The notes under the pieces were generated by a model. It did not search any database and had not been told where the DNA came from. It saw only the letters and a program-made list of their open reading frames with translations. The translations under genes and the position numbers were made by a program. A stretch of 8,685 bases of DNA from Bacteroidota bacterium (GTDB lineage: Bacteria; Bacteroidota; Ignavibacteria; UBA10030; UBA8401): assembly GCA_030824175.1 (NCBI GenBank), contig JAVBYH010000075.1, positions 1-8,685 on the forward strand, read 5' to 3'. Below, in pieces: positions 1 to 6,902 of this stretch. Each line of letters begins with the position of its first letter. Positions within the stretch are counted from its first letter, which is position 1.

Positions 1-50
1 GTGCAGATCAGGGACGGGGAGCGCTCCGCCTCCCCGTCCCTGATCTGCAC
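1..50. repeat. Perfect inverted repeat at window edge (21-bp stem, 8-base loop)
   Basis: Bases 1-21 are the exact reverse complement of 30-50, leaving loop 22-29. On the minus strand the first arm encodes VQIRDGE, which fits the end of a PEGA domain. The second arm continues the frame as the non-PEGA-like residues SPSLIC. A perfect palindrome ending exactly at base 1 inside a coding region suggests an assembly or amplification fold-back at a contig end. It may extend past the window. A genuine hairpin cannot be excluded. Confidence 0.9.
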
Positions 51-1067
51 GGAACCGATCATCGAATGATACAACGGCGCCTCGATCCTGAGCGTATGCT
101 TTCCGCTCTCCACCTGCCGCCTGTCCATCGGAGCCGTCCCGAGCAATTTTTCATCGACGTAGACAGTGGCGCCCGCAATTGTGCATGAGACGGTGAGGTA
201 CCCGTAGCGCGCGCGCAGCTTCCGTGTGATCTCCTTCGTTTCATTCTCCCGCACATCGAACACGGAGAGATCGGGATGGTACAACGGCTTCCGCACTTCA
301 AGCTGATACCTCCCGGCCGGAAGATCGAACTGAAACGGCGTGGCGCCGATCCTTTGTCCGTTCACGAGTATTTCCGCTCCGGGCGGATCGGACTGCATCA
401 CAACGAATCCCGGCAGCTTCATCGCGGGCGGCGTTCCGGCGCCTGCGCGTAACTCGACCGGCATCTGCACAGGGGCGGATACGCTGATCGTGCGCTTCTC
501 GTCCGCATATCCCGCCTTCTGGAAATGGAATGTATACTCGCCCTTCGGCACCTTGAACGAGATGAGAGTGGATTTCGAGAGGATCGGCGTCAGGTTCCCG
601 TAGGATGCATAGACGCCGGACTGGCTGAGTTGAAATGTCACGTCGATGAGGTTATCATCGGCCCTGTTCGACGATGCATAACCGAGGGCGGAGATCTTCA
701 TTTCGTACGTCTGTTTCCGTTTGAAATTGATCGGCGGCAGCTCGAGCCTCTGAAATCCCGCCGCGTTGATCTTCAAACGTGCGGTTCCCGGTGTGAGGTA
801 CACATACCAGTCCCCGCTCCCCACCGCCTCCACCTTCAGGTTCCGGTTGGGCTCGTCGAACTGAAGATTCTGTACCTGCGACCGGACAATGATGAGCGCC
901 TTCTCCGGGAATGCGACGTTCAGCTTCGTCGACTCCCACACGGAGTCCATCATCATCTGGCGATTGAGCGTCTGCGCCGCACCGGCGCTTGTAATGATGA
1001 AGCAAAGGAGAAGCATGCGCGTCATGGAAGACCTGACGGTGCGTGAGCGAGTATGAATGTGCGTCAT
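1..1067 (-). CDS. PEGA-domain exported protein, 3' end cut by window edge
   Basis: The minus frame is open from an ATG at 1067 to the edge (355 codons seen, no stop). The N-terminus has an Arg-rich n-region and a hydrophobic core LLLCFIITSAGA with a signal peptidase I site near AGA-AQ (residues 28-32). Residues about 35-125 form a beta-rich domain I do not recognise. Residues about 140-215 are PEGA-like (VPKGEYTFHFQKAGY). Residues 222-285 are a clear PEGA domain (SDPPGAEILVNGQRIGATPF, then LPAGRYQLEV), and 289-346 a second one (GATVYVDEKLLGTAPM, SGKHTLRIEAPLY). PEGA domains are small beta folds of envelope proteins, often tied to surface or peptidoglycan structures. In-frame ATGs at 1067, 1025 and 1016 are all possible starts. 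1067 gives the tightest gap (28 bases) to the upstream gene, while 1025 gives a more usual short signal peptide. It is the last visible gene of the four-gene run. The final residues (about 347-355) come from a fold-back palindrome and may not be real. Confidence 0.85.
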   Translation of the reverse strand, partial: MTHIHTRSRTVRSSMTRMLLLCFIITSAGAAQTLNRQMMMDSVWESTKLNVAFPEKALIIVRSQVQNLQFDEPNRNLKVEAVGSGDWYVYLTPGTARLKINAAGFQRLELPPINFKRKQTYEMKISALGYASSNRADDNLIDVTFQLSQSGVYASYGNLTPILSKSTLISFKVPKGEYTFHFQKAGYADEKRTISVSAPVQMPVELRAGAGTPPAMKLPGFVVMQSDPPGAEILVNGQRIGATPFQFDLPAGRYQLEVRKPLYHPDLSVFDVRENETKEITRKLRARYGYLTVSCTIAGATVYVDEKLLGTAPMDRRQVESGKHTLRIEAPLYHSMIGSVQIRDGEAERSPSLIC

Positions 1068-1077
1068 GGAAGATCTG
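1015..1077 (-). repeat. Direct repeat of a start-codon region (two 21-bp copies, 42 bp apart)
   Basis: Copies lie at 1057-1077 and 1015-1035 and differ at 2 of 21 positions. Each carries the core TCTTCCATGACGC, so each supplies an ATG in the same reading frame of the PEGA gene (1067 and 1025). The sequences between and beyond the copies are unrelated, so this is not a simple 42-bp tandem duplication. A related string, CAGGTGCGTCCATGAC, forms the last codons of the upstream gene (1099-1114). The repeat makes the true start ambiguous. No strong Shine-Dalgarno precedes either ATG. Confidence 0.75.
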
Positions 1078-1095
1078 CAAAAAGGAAAATTGGCG

Positions 1096-2550
1096 TTAGT
1101 CATGGACGCACCTGAATCCTGCATTCGCCGCGCGAATGTTTGCTCCGCTATTGTCCCGAGCCGTGACCCTGCAATCGATTCCGACATCGTTACTGTTGTT
1201 GAACGTGCCGCCGCGAAGTACGCGATAACTGCCGGTTGCCGGACCGGCGGGATCGGATTGCGCATCTGTAGTGTACGATTCGTACCAATCCCAACACCTT
1301 TCCGCGACATTGCCGCTCATGTCGAATAGGCCGAGCTCGTTGGCAAGCCTCGTGCCGACCTGATGTGTCGAGTTCCCTGAGTTCGTGTAGTACCATGCGA
1401 CGTCCGCAAGAGCGCCTCCGCTGTATATATAGTTCTTCGTCTTTGTGCCTCCGCGTGCCGCAAACTCCCACTCCGCCTCCGTCGGCAGCCGGTAGCCGTC
1501 CCCCATCCATTGCACTGCATCCGCTGCTATGTCTATGTCGCCCGTGCGATAGACGGCCGTCTTTGCGCTGCTTGTGTAATACACGGGTGCGAGCCCGTCC
1601 TTCTCCGACCGGGCATTGCACCATTTTACGACGTCGTACCAATTCACTGCCGTCACCGGATTATTCTGTCCCACCGGATTCGAACCGTTCTGTCCCGGTG
1701 CCAGGTCGGTGTATCCGTGTGCGAGTCCCCACGTGCGCACCTCGGTCCAGAGTGCGTACGTGATCTCGAATTTATCCATCGAGAACGCACTGACGGTGAC
1801 CGTATGAACAGGCTTCTCGTTGGACATTCCCCCCGTCGTGCCCATCTGGAACGTGCCGCCCTCCACACGTATCATTGTCGTGTCGCCGACAGGCACGGAA
1901 CCCTTAGCGTCATTCGAAAAACCGCTGATGGACCGGGCGGTCCGTGCGCATACTTTGAACCAATAGGTGACGTAGCGCTGATACGGTCCCGCTATCGATC
2001 TCGATGTGACATTAGCAGCTGTGCTGTCGACGACTGCATAATTCAGTCCGTCCGTGCTTCGAAAGACCAGAAAACCCGTTTCAAATGTGCTCCGGTCTGT
2101 CCACGACAATCCTGCGGCGGATGCGCTGAACGAGGTCACCGCGCAATCCGCCGGGGCGCCGAAGACGATGCTGTCCGTTGCGATGTTCGACGGCGCCGAA
2201 GCATTCCTGTCCGCGACGACGCGCACTCTGAACGAATATGCGGTCCCCGGCTGATAGAGTCCTGCGACGGCGCGCGTCGTGACACCGGCAACCGCCGTAT
2301 CGATCGCACTGAATTCCGCACCGCCGGTGGAGCGCTCGATCACGATGCGCACGGGAACCGATGAATAGACCGGATCGGTTCCCGCCAGTTTCCATGAAAG
2401 AGTAAAGACCGTCTCGGCCGTGCCGGTAATCTTCAATTCGGAGGGTGCGGCGAGCGGCACCTCCGCGTCGACCGGATTTTCGAATGTTCGATTCCTGCAG
2501 CCGACGGCCGAAAGCGTACAAAGCAGGAGTATGAGTGCACTATGTTTCAT
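1096..2550 (-). CDS. Lipoprotein with two FN3 domains and an FGE/SUMF1-like domain
   Basis: This is a 484-residue protein. A lipoprotein signal peptide (MKHSALILLLCTLSAVGC) places the lipidated Cys at residue 18, so it is likely anchored in the envelope. Residues about 36-125 and 134-215 are fibronectin type III-like (PSELKITGTAETVFTLSWKL; AGLSWTDRSTFETGFLVFRS). Residues 226-484 are a formylglycine-generating-enzyme/SUMF1-type (C-type-lectin-like) domain. Landmarks are IRVEGGTFQMG (227-237), PVTAVNWYDVVKWCN (298-312), GYRLPTEAEWEFAARGG (352-368), DMSGNVAERCWDWY (410-423) and RVLRGGTF (443-450). The family's usual GNVWEW motif is changed to GNVAER. The paired Cys of true sulfatase-activating enzymes after the RVxxGG motif are missing: the segment reads GGTFNNSNDVGIDCR. 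It is therefore probably a binding or structural relative, not a sulfatase activator. It starts 40 bases after the LPP20-like gene, with no clear Shine-Dalgarno. Confidence 0.93.
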   Translation of the reverse strand: MKHSALILLLCTLSAVGCRNRTFENPVDAEVPLAAPSELKITGTAETVFTLSWKLAGTDPVYSSVPVRIVIERSTGGAEFSAIDTAVAGVTTRAVAGLYQPGTAYSFRVRVVADRNASAPSNIATDSIVFGAPADCAVTSFSASAAGLSWTDRSTFETGFLVFRSTDGLNYAVVDSTAANVTSRSIAGPYQRYVTYWFKVCARTARSISGFSNDAKGSVPVGDTTMIRVEGGTFQMGTTGGMSNEKPVHTVTVSAFSMDKFEITYALWTEVRTWGLAHGYTDLAPGQNGSNPVGQNNPVTAVNWYDVVKWCNARSEKDGLAPVYYTSSAKTAVYRTGDIDIAADAVQWMGDGYRLPTEAEWEFAARGGTKTKNYIYSGGALADVAWYYTNSGNSTHQVGTRLANELGLFDMSGNVAERCWDWYESYTTDAQSDPAGPATGSYRVLRGGTFNNSNDVGIDCRVTARDNSGANIRAANAGFRCVHD

Positions 2551-2590
2551 CGACTAAGGTGATGTATGATTCAGAACCGACGCAGCCGCA

Positions 2591-3871
2591 TCATTGCGGT
2601 TGAATCCAGATGATCGTCTTTCCGGAAAACGCGGGCAGCAGGACCGCGTCGCCCGTTTCGGCATTGAAATATGTCCCATTCGTGTGCGTCAGGATCGCGT
2701 TGATCCCGTTTGCGTCGAGGACCAGTGCGTGGAGCCCGTCGAGTGAACCGAAATCCGTCCGTTTCCCGACGATAATGTCCCCGCGCTTCACAAGGCGGTC
2801 GATCTCGCCGCGCACGAAAGCGCGGTCGTGCCGCTTCTCGACGAGCGGCTGCAGCACAGGCGGCAGAGCGGCAAATGGACGAGACAGATGCGCCACGCCC
2901 CCCACGATCTTCACGCCGGCCGTATCATTCCCCGCTGTCGGTCCGACACAGTCGCCCGTCGCCTCTTCTCCCGGCAGCTGGAACGCGATCGTCAGCACGG
3001 GGGCGTACCGTGCCATCAATGAATCGGCCGTTCTCACCAATGCGTCGTGAGACGACATCTCGCGGTATTCGACAGACGCAGCGATCCGTCTCGCTCTTTT
3101 GTCGACGAACAGGAACGTCGCCTGCGCGGACCCGTTTACGACTTCTTCTTCGCTCTCGCCAAGCCCGTCGTTGAACGTATACCGCAGGTGTCCCACCGGC
3201 CTGCTGTGCCACGAGACATCATATTTCCATGTCGTATAATCGTCTTCGATCCTTCGCGCAGGTGAAAATGAAATGCCGTCGCACACAGCCTGCATCGCCC
3301 GCGGAATGCCTGTCGCGACGCCTGCGCGCCCGCCATGCCGAAACGGATACGAGACCGTGTCCGGGTACAATCCCGTCAACAGCCATGCCTGGTAGTATTT
3401 CCCCATCAAACTTCGGAGATTCACCGGCCCCGCTGCATTTTCTTCCGCTTCCGCTTCGGCGAGGAGATCGAGTATCTGCATCCTGCGCTGCGCGAAGACG
3501 GACGCCACGGCGGACCGCGAGACATATTTCACGACACGGTACACTCCCAGTGCCTCGCCGATTTCTTCACGCACATCCCTGAGCTGTATCGATGAACTCG
3601 TCAGCGTCGCCATGTCGGCCGTCGACGTAACGCCTGCCGCGGTCTCCGCTGTCGACGTGCGCAGCGATGACGACACAAGCACCTGTATCTGTTCCACCAT
3701 ATTCGCATAGGCGCGCGACCGGGCCCCTTCGAGCGACGCATGCTCGCCGCGGCCGATGTAATACAGTTCGGGATCGTCCCGATATCCCTGGCAGAAGGCG
3801 CTCGAGGCGAAGACGATCACACACACAAGTACGCGAATGTACATAAGTCGATTACTCTGAATGGTGAACAA
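2591..3871 (-). CDS. Exported protein with LPP20-like domain
   Basis: This is a 426-residue protein. The N-terminus is a Sec signal peptide (core VLVCVIVFASSAFC). Met10 (base 3844, MYIRVLVCV) is as good a start as Met1, since it gives a more typical signal. I kept Met1 because it lies only 6 bases after the upstream stop. Residues about 34-150 match the LPP20/LpoB/FlgT-N style of fold: YYIGRGEHASLEGARSRAY, then an Ala-rich helix, then VASVFAQRRMQILDLLAEAE. The Cys at residue 27 (SAFC) is not in a good lipobox, so a free periplasmic or surface protein is more likely than a lipoprotein. I recognise no family in the rest (about 150-426); it includes a beta-rich stretch and a closing segment, LLPAFSGKTIIWIQPQ, with no T9SS signal. 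LPP20-like domains are known from outer-membrane-associated lipoproteins of unknown function. Position in the operon suggests it works with the VIT/VWA protein. Confidence 0.88.
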   Translation of the reverse strand: MFTIQSNRLMYIRVLVCVIVFASSAFCQGYRDDPELYYIGRGEHASLEGARSRAYANMVEQIQVLVSSSLRTSTAETAAGVTSTADMATLTSSSIQLRDVREEIGEALGVYRVVKYVSRSAVASVFAQRRMQILDLLAEAEAEENAAGPVNLRSLMGKYYQAWLLTGLYPDTVSYPFRHGGRAGVATGIPRAMQAVCDGISFSPARRIEDDYTTWKYDVSWHSRPVGHLRYTFNDGLGESEEEVVNGSAQATFLFVDKRARRIAASVEYREMSSHDALVRTADSLMARYAPVLTIAFQLPGEEATGDCVGPTAGNDTAGVKIVGGVAHLSRPFAALPPVLQPLVEKRHDRAFVRGEIDRLVKRGDIIVGKRTDFGSLDGLHALVLDANGINAILTHTNGTYFNAETGDAVLLPAFSGKTIIWIQPQ

Positions 3872-3877
3872 TATGCG

Positions 3878-6646
3878 CTATTTTAAATAAACGATCTTCC
3901 GAAGGCGCGCAACCTGGCTGCCGCCGTTCTTCTCCTTCGCCACCATGCGTATGAAATACGCGCCGCTCGCCGCGCCGCGGCCGCTGCCGTCGGTCCCGTT
4001 CCACGTGTATGTCTTCGCGCCCGCGACGAGCTCGTTCGACGCGAGTTCCTTCACGAGCTGTCCGAGCATATTGTAGATGCCGACATCGACAAACGATTGG
4101 CGACGGACGGTGACAACAATGCTCGTCTGGTTGTTGAACGGATTCGGGTACGAGCGCACTGTCATCGAGTCAGCCATGCTGTCGTCGATCAGCTGTTCCA
4201 CATCCATCACGCTTTCGTCGAACGGGTTCTTCATGAAACGGATCGTATCGTTCGGTTCCAGCGCGAGGAGCGCCGTAAAATCGCACAGGAGCCGGTAGCG
4301 CATCGCCAGTTGCACGATACGCGATGTGTCCTTTGTCTGCTGATTGAACAGATCGTTGAGCTTTTCCTTGGCGAGCATTGCCGCAAGCACGGTGTCCATC
4401 TTGCTCGTATCGCGGACCACATAATAGACCGTCGACGAGGTCAGTCCGTTCGCAGCGCCGGAGAATCGTGCGCGCACGTTGAACTCGATCTTGTTCGACA
4501 TCGATGTCGAGCCGATGAAGAACCGCGACTTGTTGGCGTCGAGCGGAAGCGGATTCACTTCCCTCATCTCCTTCAGCTGCCCGGCTCCGTTGTCCACCGC
4601 GACCGTCACCTTTAGTGAATCTGCGACAGGATACGAATACGCATTGAGGGACGTAACGATGTACGGCCAGTCGTCGATGTGCGTCTCGAAATGCCGTCCC
4701 GCAGAGGCCGCGGCAAGCGTCTTCAATAAAAATCCGCTTCCGTAATATTGCACCAGCTCATCCGTGATGTAGGGAGGAGTGAAGCCGCTCCCGTCCAGCA
4801 GATTGACAGTCGAAATCTTCGGGAGCTTCGTTCCAAAGCCGTCGATGTATGAGGAAGCCCATGAGAACGCGTCGACCTTATGGAAGAGTGAATCCGCATT
4901 GCTCACGACGAACACCTTCTCGATCGGCGACAGTTTGTGGTGCGCCTGCACCGCCGCCAGAAGCGGCGTCAACTGCTGGTTCTTCGAGACCGCATTCAGC
5001 CCCAATAGCGGCGTACCGAGCTGCGAGCGCAATGCACCGTCGTCCCTGAACGACCAGATGCCGCTGATCACGATGAGGCCGTTGCCGATCTTTTTCGAAA
5101 TGACGACCGGCATCCCGTCCTTGTCCTGCACCTCGATCTTTATCGAAGGGTCCTGCGAATATTGCAGGTAATCGAATCCGTAGTGGACGAACGATTCGGG
5201 GAAATAAATGCCGATATTCCCGTTCGGATTCCGATAGAGCGTTTTCGATCCGTCGGGGCGCCGTGTCACGGTAAGTCCCGGTACGTAATGCGTTCCGACC
5301 ATTTCCCTGCCGACCCTGTTGAAGTCGTAATACGTGAGGAAGCGTCCGCCTCCGGCGAAAAAATTATCGAGTTGAGTGATAATGGATGCGTAATTCGACG
5401 TCGTATTTCCAACGTCCTCATAGCCATGTCTGTATGCCGCAATGATGTCCGCACCCTGCTTGTCCTTCAGGGCATCCGTCAGCGTTGTGTAATTTTTATA
5501 TGTCGCAAGCTGTTCGAGTCCGGGATACTGCCAGCATGTCGACGCATACGCGTCGGCGTAGAGCACGTGCTTCAATTTTTCCTGGGCCACCTGGGCTCCC
5601 CACGTGCTCGCCGCGAACCGGTCCAGTATTGTGGCGATCGTGTCTGCATTCGCCGGACGCAGAACGGGCGTGAGCATCTCGATCGTGCCGGCCCCTGCGA
5701 CCATCACGGCGATGCTGTCGTTCGGCTTCGCCGCGGCCTGTATCAATTCCTTCAGCCGCGGGATGAGCGTGGTGAAATTCTTGTTGTGCACGCCGCTCAG
5801 ATCGAGTGCAAACAGGAGATTCCTGGGGAGCGGATCCACCGAGAGGCCGAAGAGCGCACCGGGATTGAAACCGAACTGGAAAAACGTGCCGTCGTTCTTT
5901 ACATCGGAGCTCGTGATAAAAAAGCCGTCGGTGAACTGTGTCGTGAACCCGAGCGTGAATGTGGAAAGACTGCTGATGTCGGAAACTGTCGTGTGCGTAT
6001 ATCTGTAGCCGTTCGAGTCCTTCAATGCGGTGAACGGCTGCAGCGGCAATTCCTGCAGCAGCGGAGTTCCCCAGATCGGACTCGCCTCCCTGAAAATAAC
6101 GGACACCGGTTTTTTGAGTGCGTTATTGTCCTTCAGTAATTTCAGCGGGAGTTCGGCAGTACCCGACGTTCCGAACCACCGCGTGGGCGTGATGAAATTC
6201 AATTTGATCTTCCGGAATCCTCCCGACAGGAGCGGATACACGTGCAGCTCGTACTTCGTCCCGTTCTTCGAGAGGAAGGCCGGGTCCCGTTTCGTGCTGA
6301 CGATGCTGTCGTAGATCGCCCGTGCAGTCCACGTGTCCAGTATCCTCGCCTGCATCACGCTGTCGCCGATCCACAACCACATGTCGTTGACGACCGCATT
6401 GGCCGGCAATTCGAACCGATGGACGATCTCGATCTGTGATGAGGGATATTGGTAGTGATCGGCGTACGAAAGATAGAGGGATTGTTCGACGTAGGCTCCA
6501 TGGGGCTCGACGATGAGCGTTGCGTTGTCAATATACCCGGGCTTGGAGCCGTACGAACCGGATTTGACAGTCAGCTGGCAATACGCTGAATCGAAACCTG
6601 CGACAGCCAACACGATGAGTACAAGCAGCACTGTATTTTTTTTCAC
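3878..6646 (-). CDS. VIT/VWA-domain protein with T9SS C-terminal sorting domain
   Basis: This is a 922-residue protein with a GTG start (MKKNTVLLVLIVLAVAG...YCQ signal peptide) and AGGA 6 bases upstream. Residues about 44-155 are a VIT domain (EIVHRFELPANAVVNDMWLW, TARAIYDSIV). Residues 275-350 start a VWA fold (NLLFALDLSG, DSIAVMVAGAG), which seems to resume at about 556-600 (QQLTPLLAAVQAHHKLSPIE, KVFVVSNADS). Between them lies about 200 residues with Rossmann/GATase1-like character (VLYADAY; GADIIAAYRHGYED; LDNFFAGGGRFLTYYDF; GNGLIVISGIWSF). The MIDAS is degenerate: DxSxS reads D282-L-S284-G-V286, and the usual TDG reads NAD, so metal-dependent ligand binding is doubtful. Residues about 830-922 are a type IX sorting domain (SYPNPFNNQTSI, YNMLGQLV, SGAYFIRM, RKIVYLK), so the protein should cross the outer membrane and be surface-attached or released. 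It heads the four-gene run, with the LPP20-like gene 6 bases downstream. Confidence 0.93.
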   Translation of the reverse strand: MKKNTVLLVLIVLAVAGFDSAYCQLTVKSGSYGSKPGYIDNATLIVEPHGAYVEQSLYLSYADHYQYPSSQIEIVHRFELPANAVVNDMWLWIGDSVMQARILDTWTARAIYDSIVSTKRDPAFLSKNGTKYELHVYPLLSGGFRKIKLNFITPTRWFGTSGTAELPLKLLKDNNALKKPVSVIFREASPIWGTPLLQELPLQPFTALKDSNGYRYTHTTVSDISSLSTFTLGFTTQFTDGFFITSSDVKNDGTFFQFGFNPGALFGLSVDPLPRNLLFALDLSGVHNKNFTTLIPRLKELIQAAAKPNDSIAVMVAGAGTIEMLTPVLRPANADTIATILDRFAASTWGAQVAQEKLKHVLYADAYASTCWQYPGLEQLATYKNYTTLTDALKDKQGADIIAAYRHGYEDVGNTTSNYASIITQLDNFFAGGGRFLTYYDFNRVGREMVGTHYVPGLTVTRRPDGSKTLYRNPNGNIGIYFPESFVHYGFDYLQYSQDPSIKIEVQDKDGMPVVISKKIGNGLIVISGIWSFRDDGALRSQLGTPLLGLNAVSKNQQLTPLLAAVQAHHKLSPIEKVFVVSNADSLFHKVDAFSWASSYIDGFGTKLPKISTVNLLDGSGFTPPYITDELVQYYGSGFLLKTLAAASAGRHFETHIDDWPYIVTSLNAYSYPVADSLKVTVAVDNGAGQLKEMREVNPLPLDANKSRFFIGSTSMSNKIEFNVRARFSGAANGLTSSTVYYVVRDTSKMDTVLAAMLAKEKLNDLFNQQTKDTSRIVQLAMRYRLLCDFTALLALEPNDTIRFMKNPFDESVMDVEQLIDDSMADSMTVRSYPNPFNNQTSIVVTVRRQSFVDVGIYNMLGQLVKELASNELVAGAKTYTWNGTDGSGRGAASGAYFIRMVAKEKNGGSQVARLRKIVYLK

Positions 6647-6652
6647 GGAGTA

Positions 6653-6656
6653 TCCT
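6653..6656 (-). promoter_or_regulatory. Shine-Dalgarno AGGA for the VIT/VWA gene
   Basis: AGGA stands 6 bases before the GTG at 6646. It supports GTG as the start, as no in-frame ATG stands nearby. It is notable because the other genes in the window have weak or no Shine-Dalgarno sequences. Confidence 0.55.
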
Positions 6657-6681
6657 GTTTAAAAGAAAGCAACATTCGATG

Positions 6682-6873
6682 CTAAGAAGGTGCGAACGTC
6701 CCACCTAAGGGCGACTCAAAATAAGAACTTTCCCATTGAAGTGTTGTCATAGGATCGTATGATTTTTTTGTGGTTATTTTTACTACGCGTAGTATTGGAC
6801 GGGAATGGCTAGAATGCTGTATGGGGGGATATTTCGCATGGCAAACGCAGAGCACTGAAAATACTGCACGCAT
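6682..6873 (-). CDS. Doubtful small ORF (63 codons)
   Basis: ATG at 6873 is preceded by the strongest Shine-Dalgarno-like string in the window, GGAGGAG (6876-6882), and opens with a short hydrophobic stretch, MRAVFSVLCVCHA, like the start of a signal peptide. The rest is low-complexity and resembles no family (KYPPIQHSSHSRPILRVV, then TTKKSYDPMTTLQW). It lies 29 bases after the BNR-like gene and inside the likely promoter region of the next operon. It could be a small peptide, the decayed 5' end of a lost exported-protein gene, or chance. Confidence 0.15.
   Translation of the reverse strand: MRAVFSVLCVCHAKYPPIQHSSHSRPILRVVKITTKKSYDPMTTLQWESSYFESPLGGTFAPS
6781..6794. repeat. 14-bp perfect palindrome TACTACGCGTAGTA
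   Basis: The 14 bases equal their own reverse complement. The site lies in the AT-rich gap about 135 bases before the VIT/VWA start, beside T/A runs. A dimeric regulator's operator is possible. As a hairpin it has only a 5-bp stem around CGCG, too weak for a terminator on its own. Confidence 0.4.
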
Positions 6874-6902
6874 AGCTCCTCCGAATACAAGTAAGTATAT
6901 GG

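Larger units (their letters stand above)
6647..6902 (-). other. AT-rich intergenic region upstream of the four-gene run
   Basis: These 256 bases are distinctly AT-rich (for example 6721-6780 is about 30% GC, against 55-70% in much of the left part). The operon promoter should lie here. On the minus strand TTATTTTG (6717-6724), about 70 bases before the GTG, is close to the Bacteroidota -7 element TAnnTTTG, but I see no convincing -33 TTG at the right distance. The region also has a 14-bp palindrome (6781-6794) and a doubtful 63-codon ORF. No terminator with a T-run is visible after the 6903 stop. Confidence 0.6.

Noticed and set aside
655..1080. Minus-strand open frame (141 codons) at the PEGA gene's 5' end
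   Set aside because: It is in the wrong frame. The frame starting at 1067 gives a signal peptide followed by PEGA domains and stays open to the edge.
1510..2364. Plus-strand open frame (284 codons) opposite the FN3/SUMF1 gene
   Set aside because: Composition is implausible (many Cys, Arg and His), there is no recognisable domain, and it lies fully within a confident minus-strand gene.
2586..2599. Small hairpin (CCGCA/TGCGG) over the stop codon of the LPP20-like gene
   Set aside because: The stem is only 5 bp with no T-run after it, and the next gene follows at 40 bases. It is not a supportable terminator.
5162..6139. Long plus-strand open frame (325 codons) opposite the VIT/VWA gene
   Set aside because: It is antisense to a gene with clear domains, is rich in Arg/Cys/His and shows no motif. 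It is a shadow of a GC-rich coding strand.
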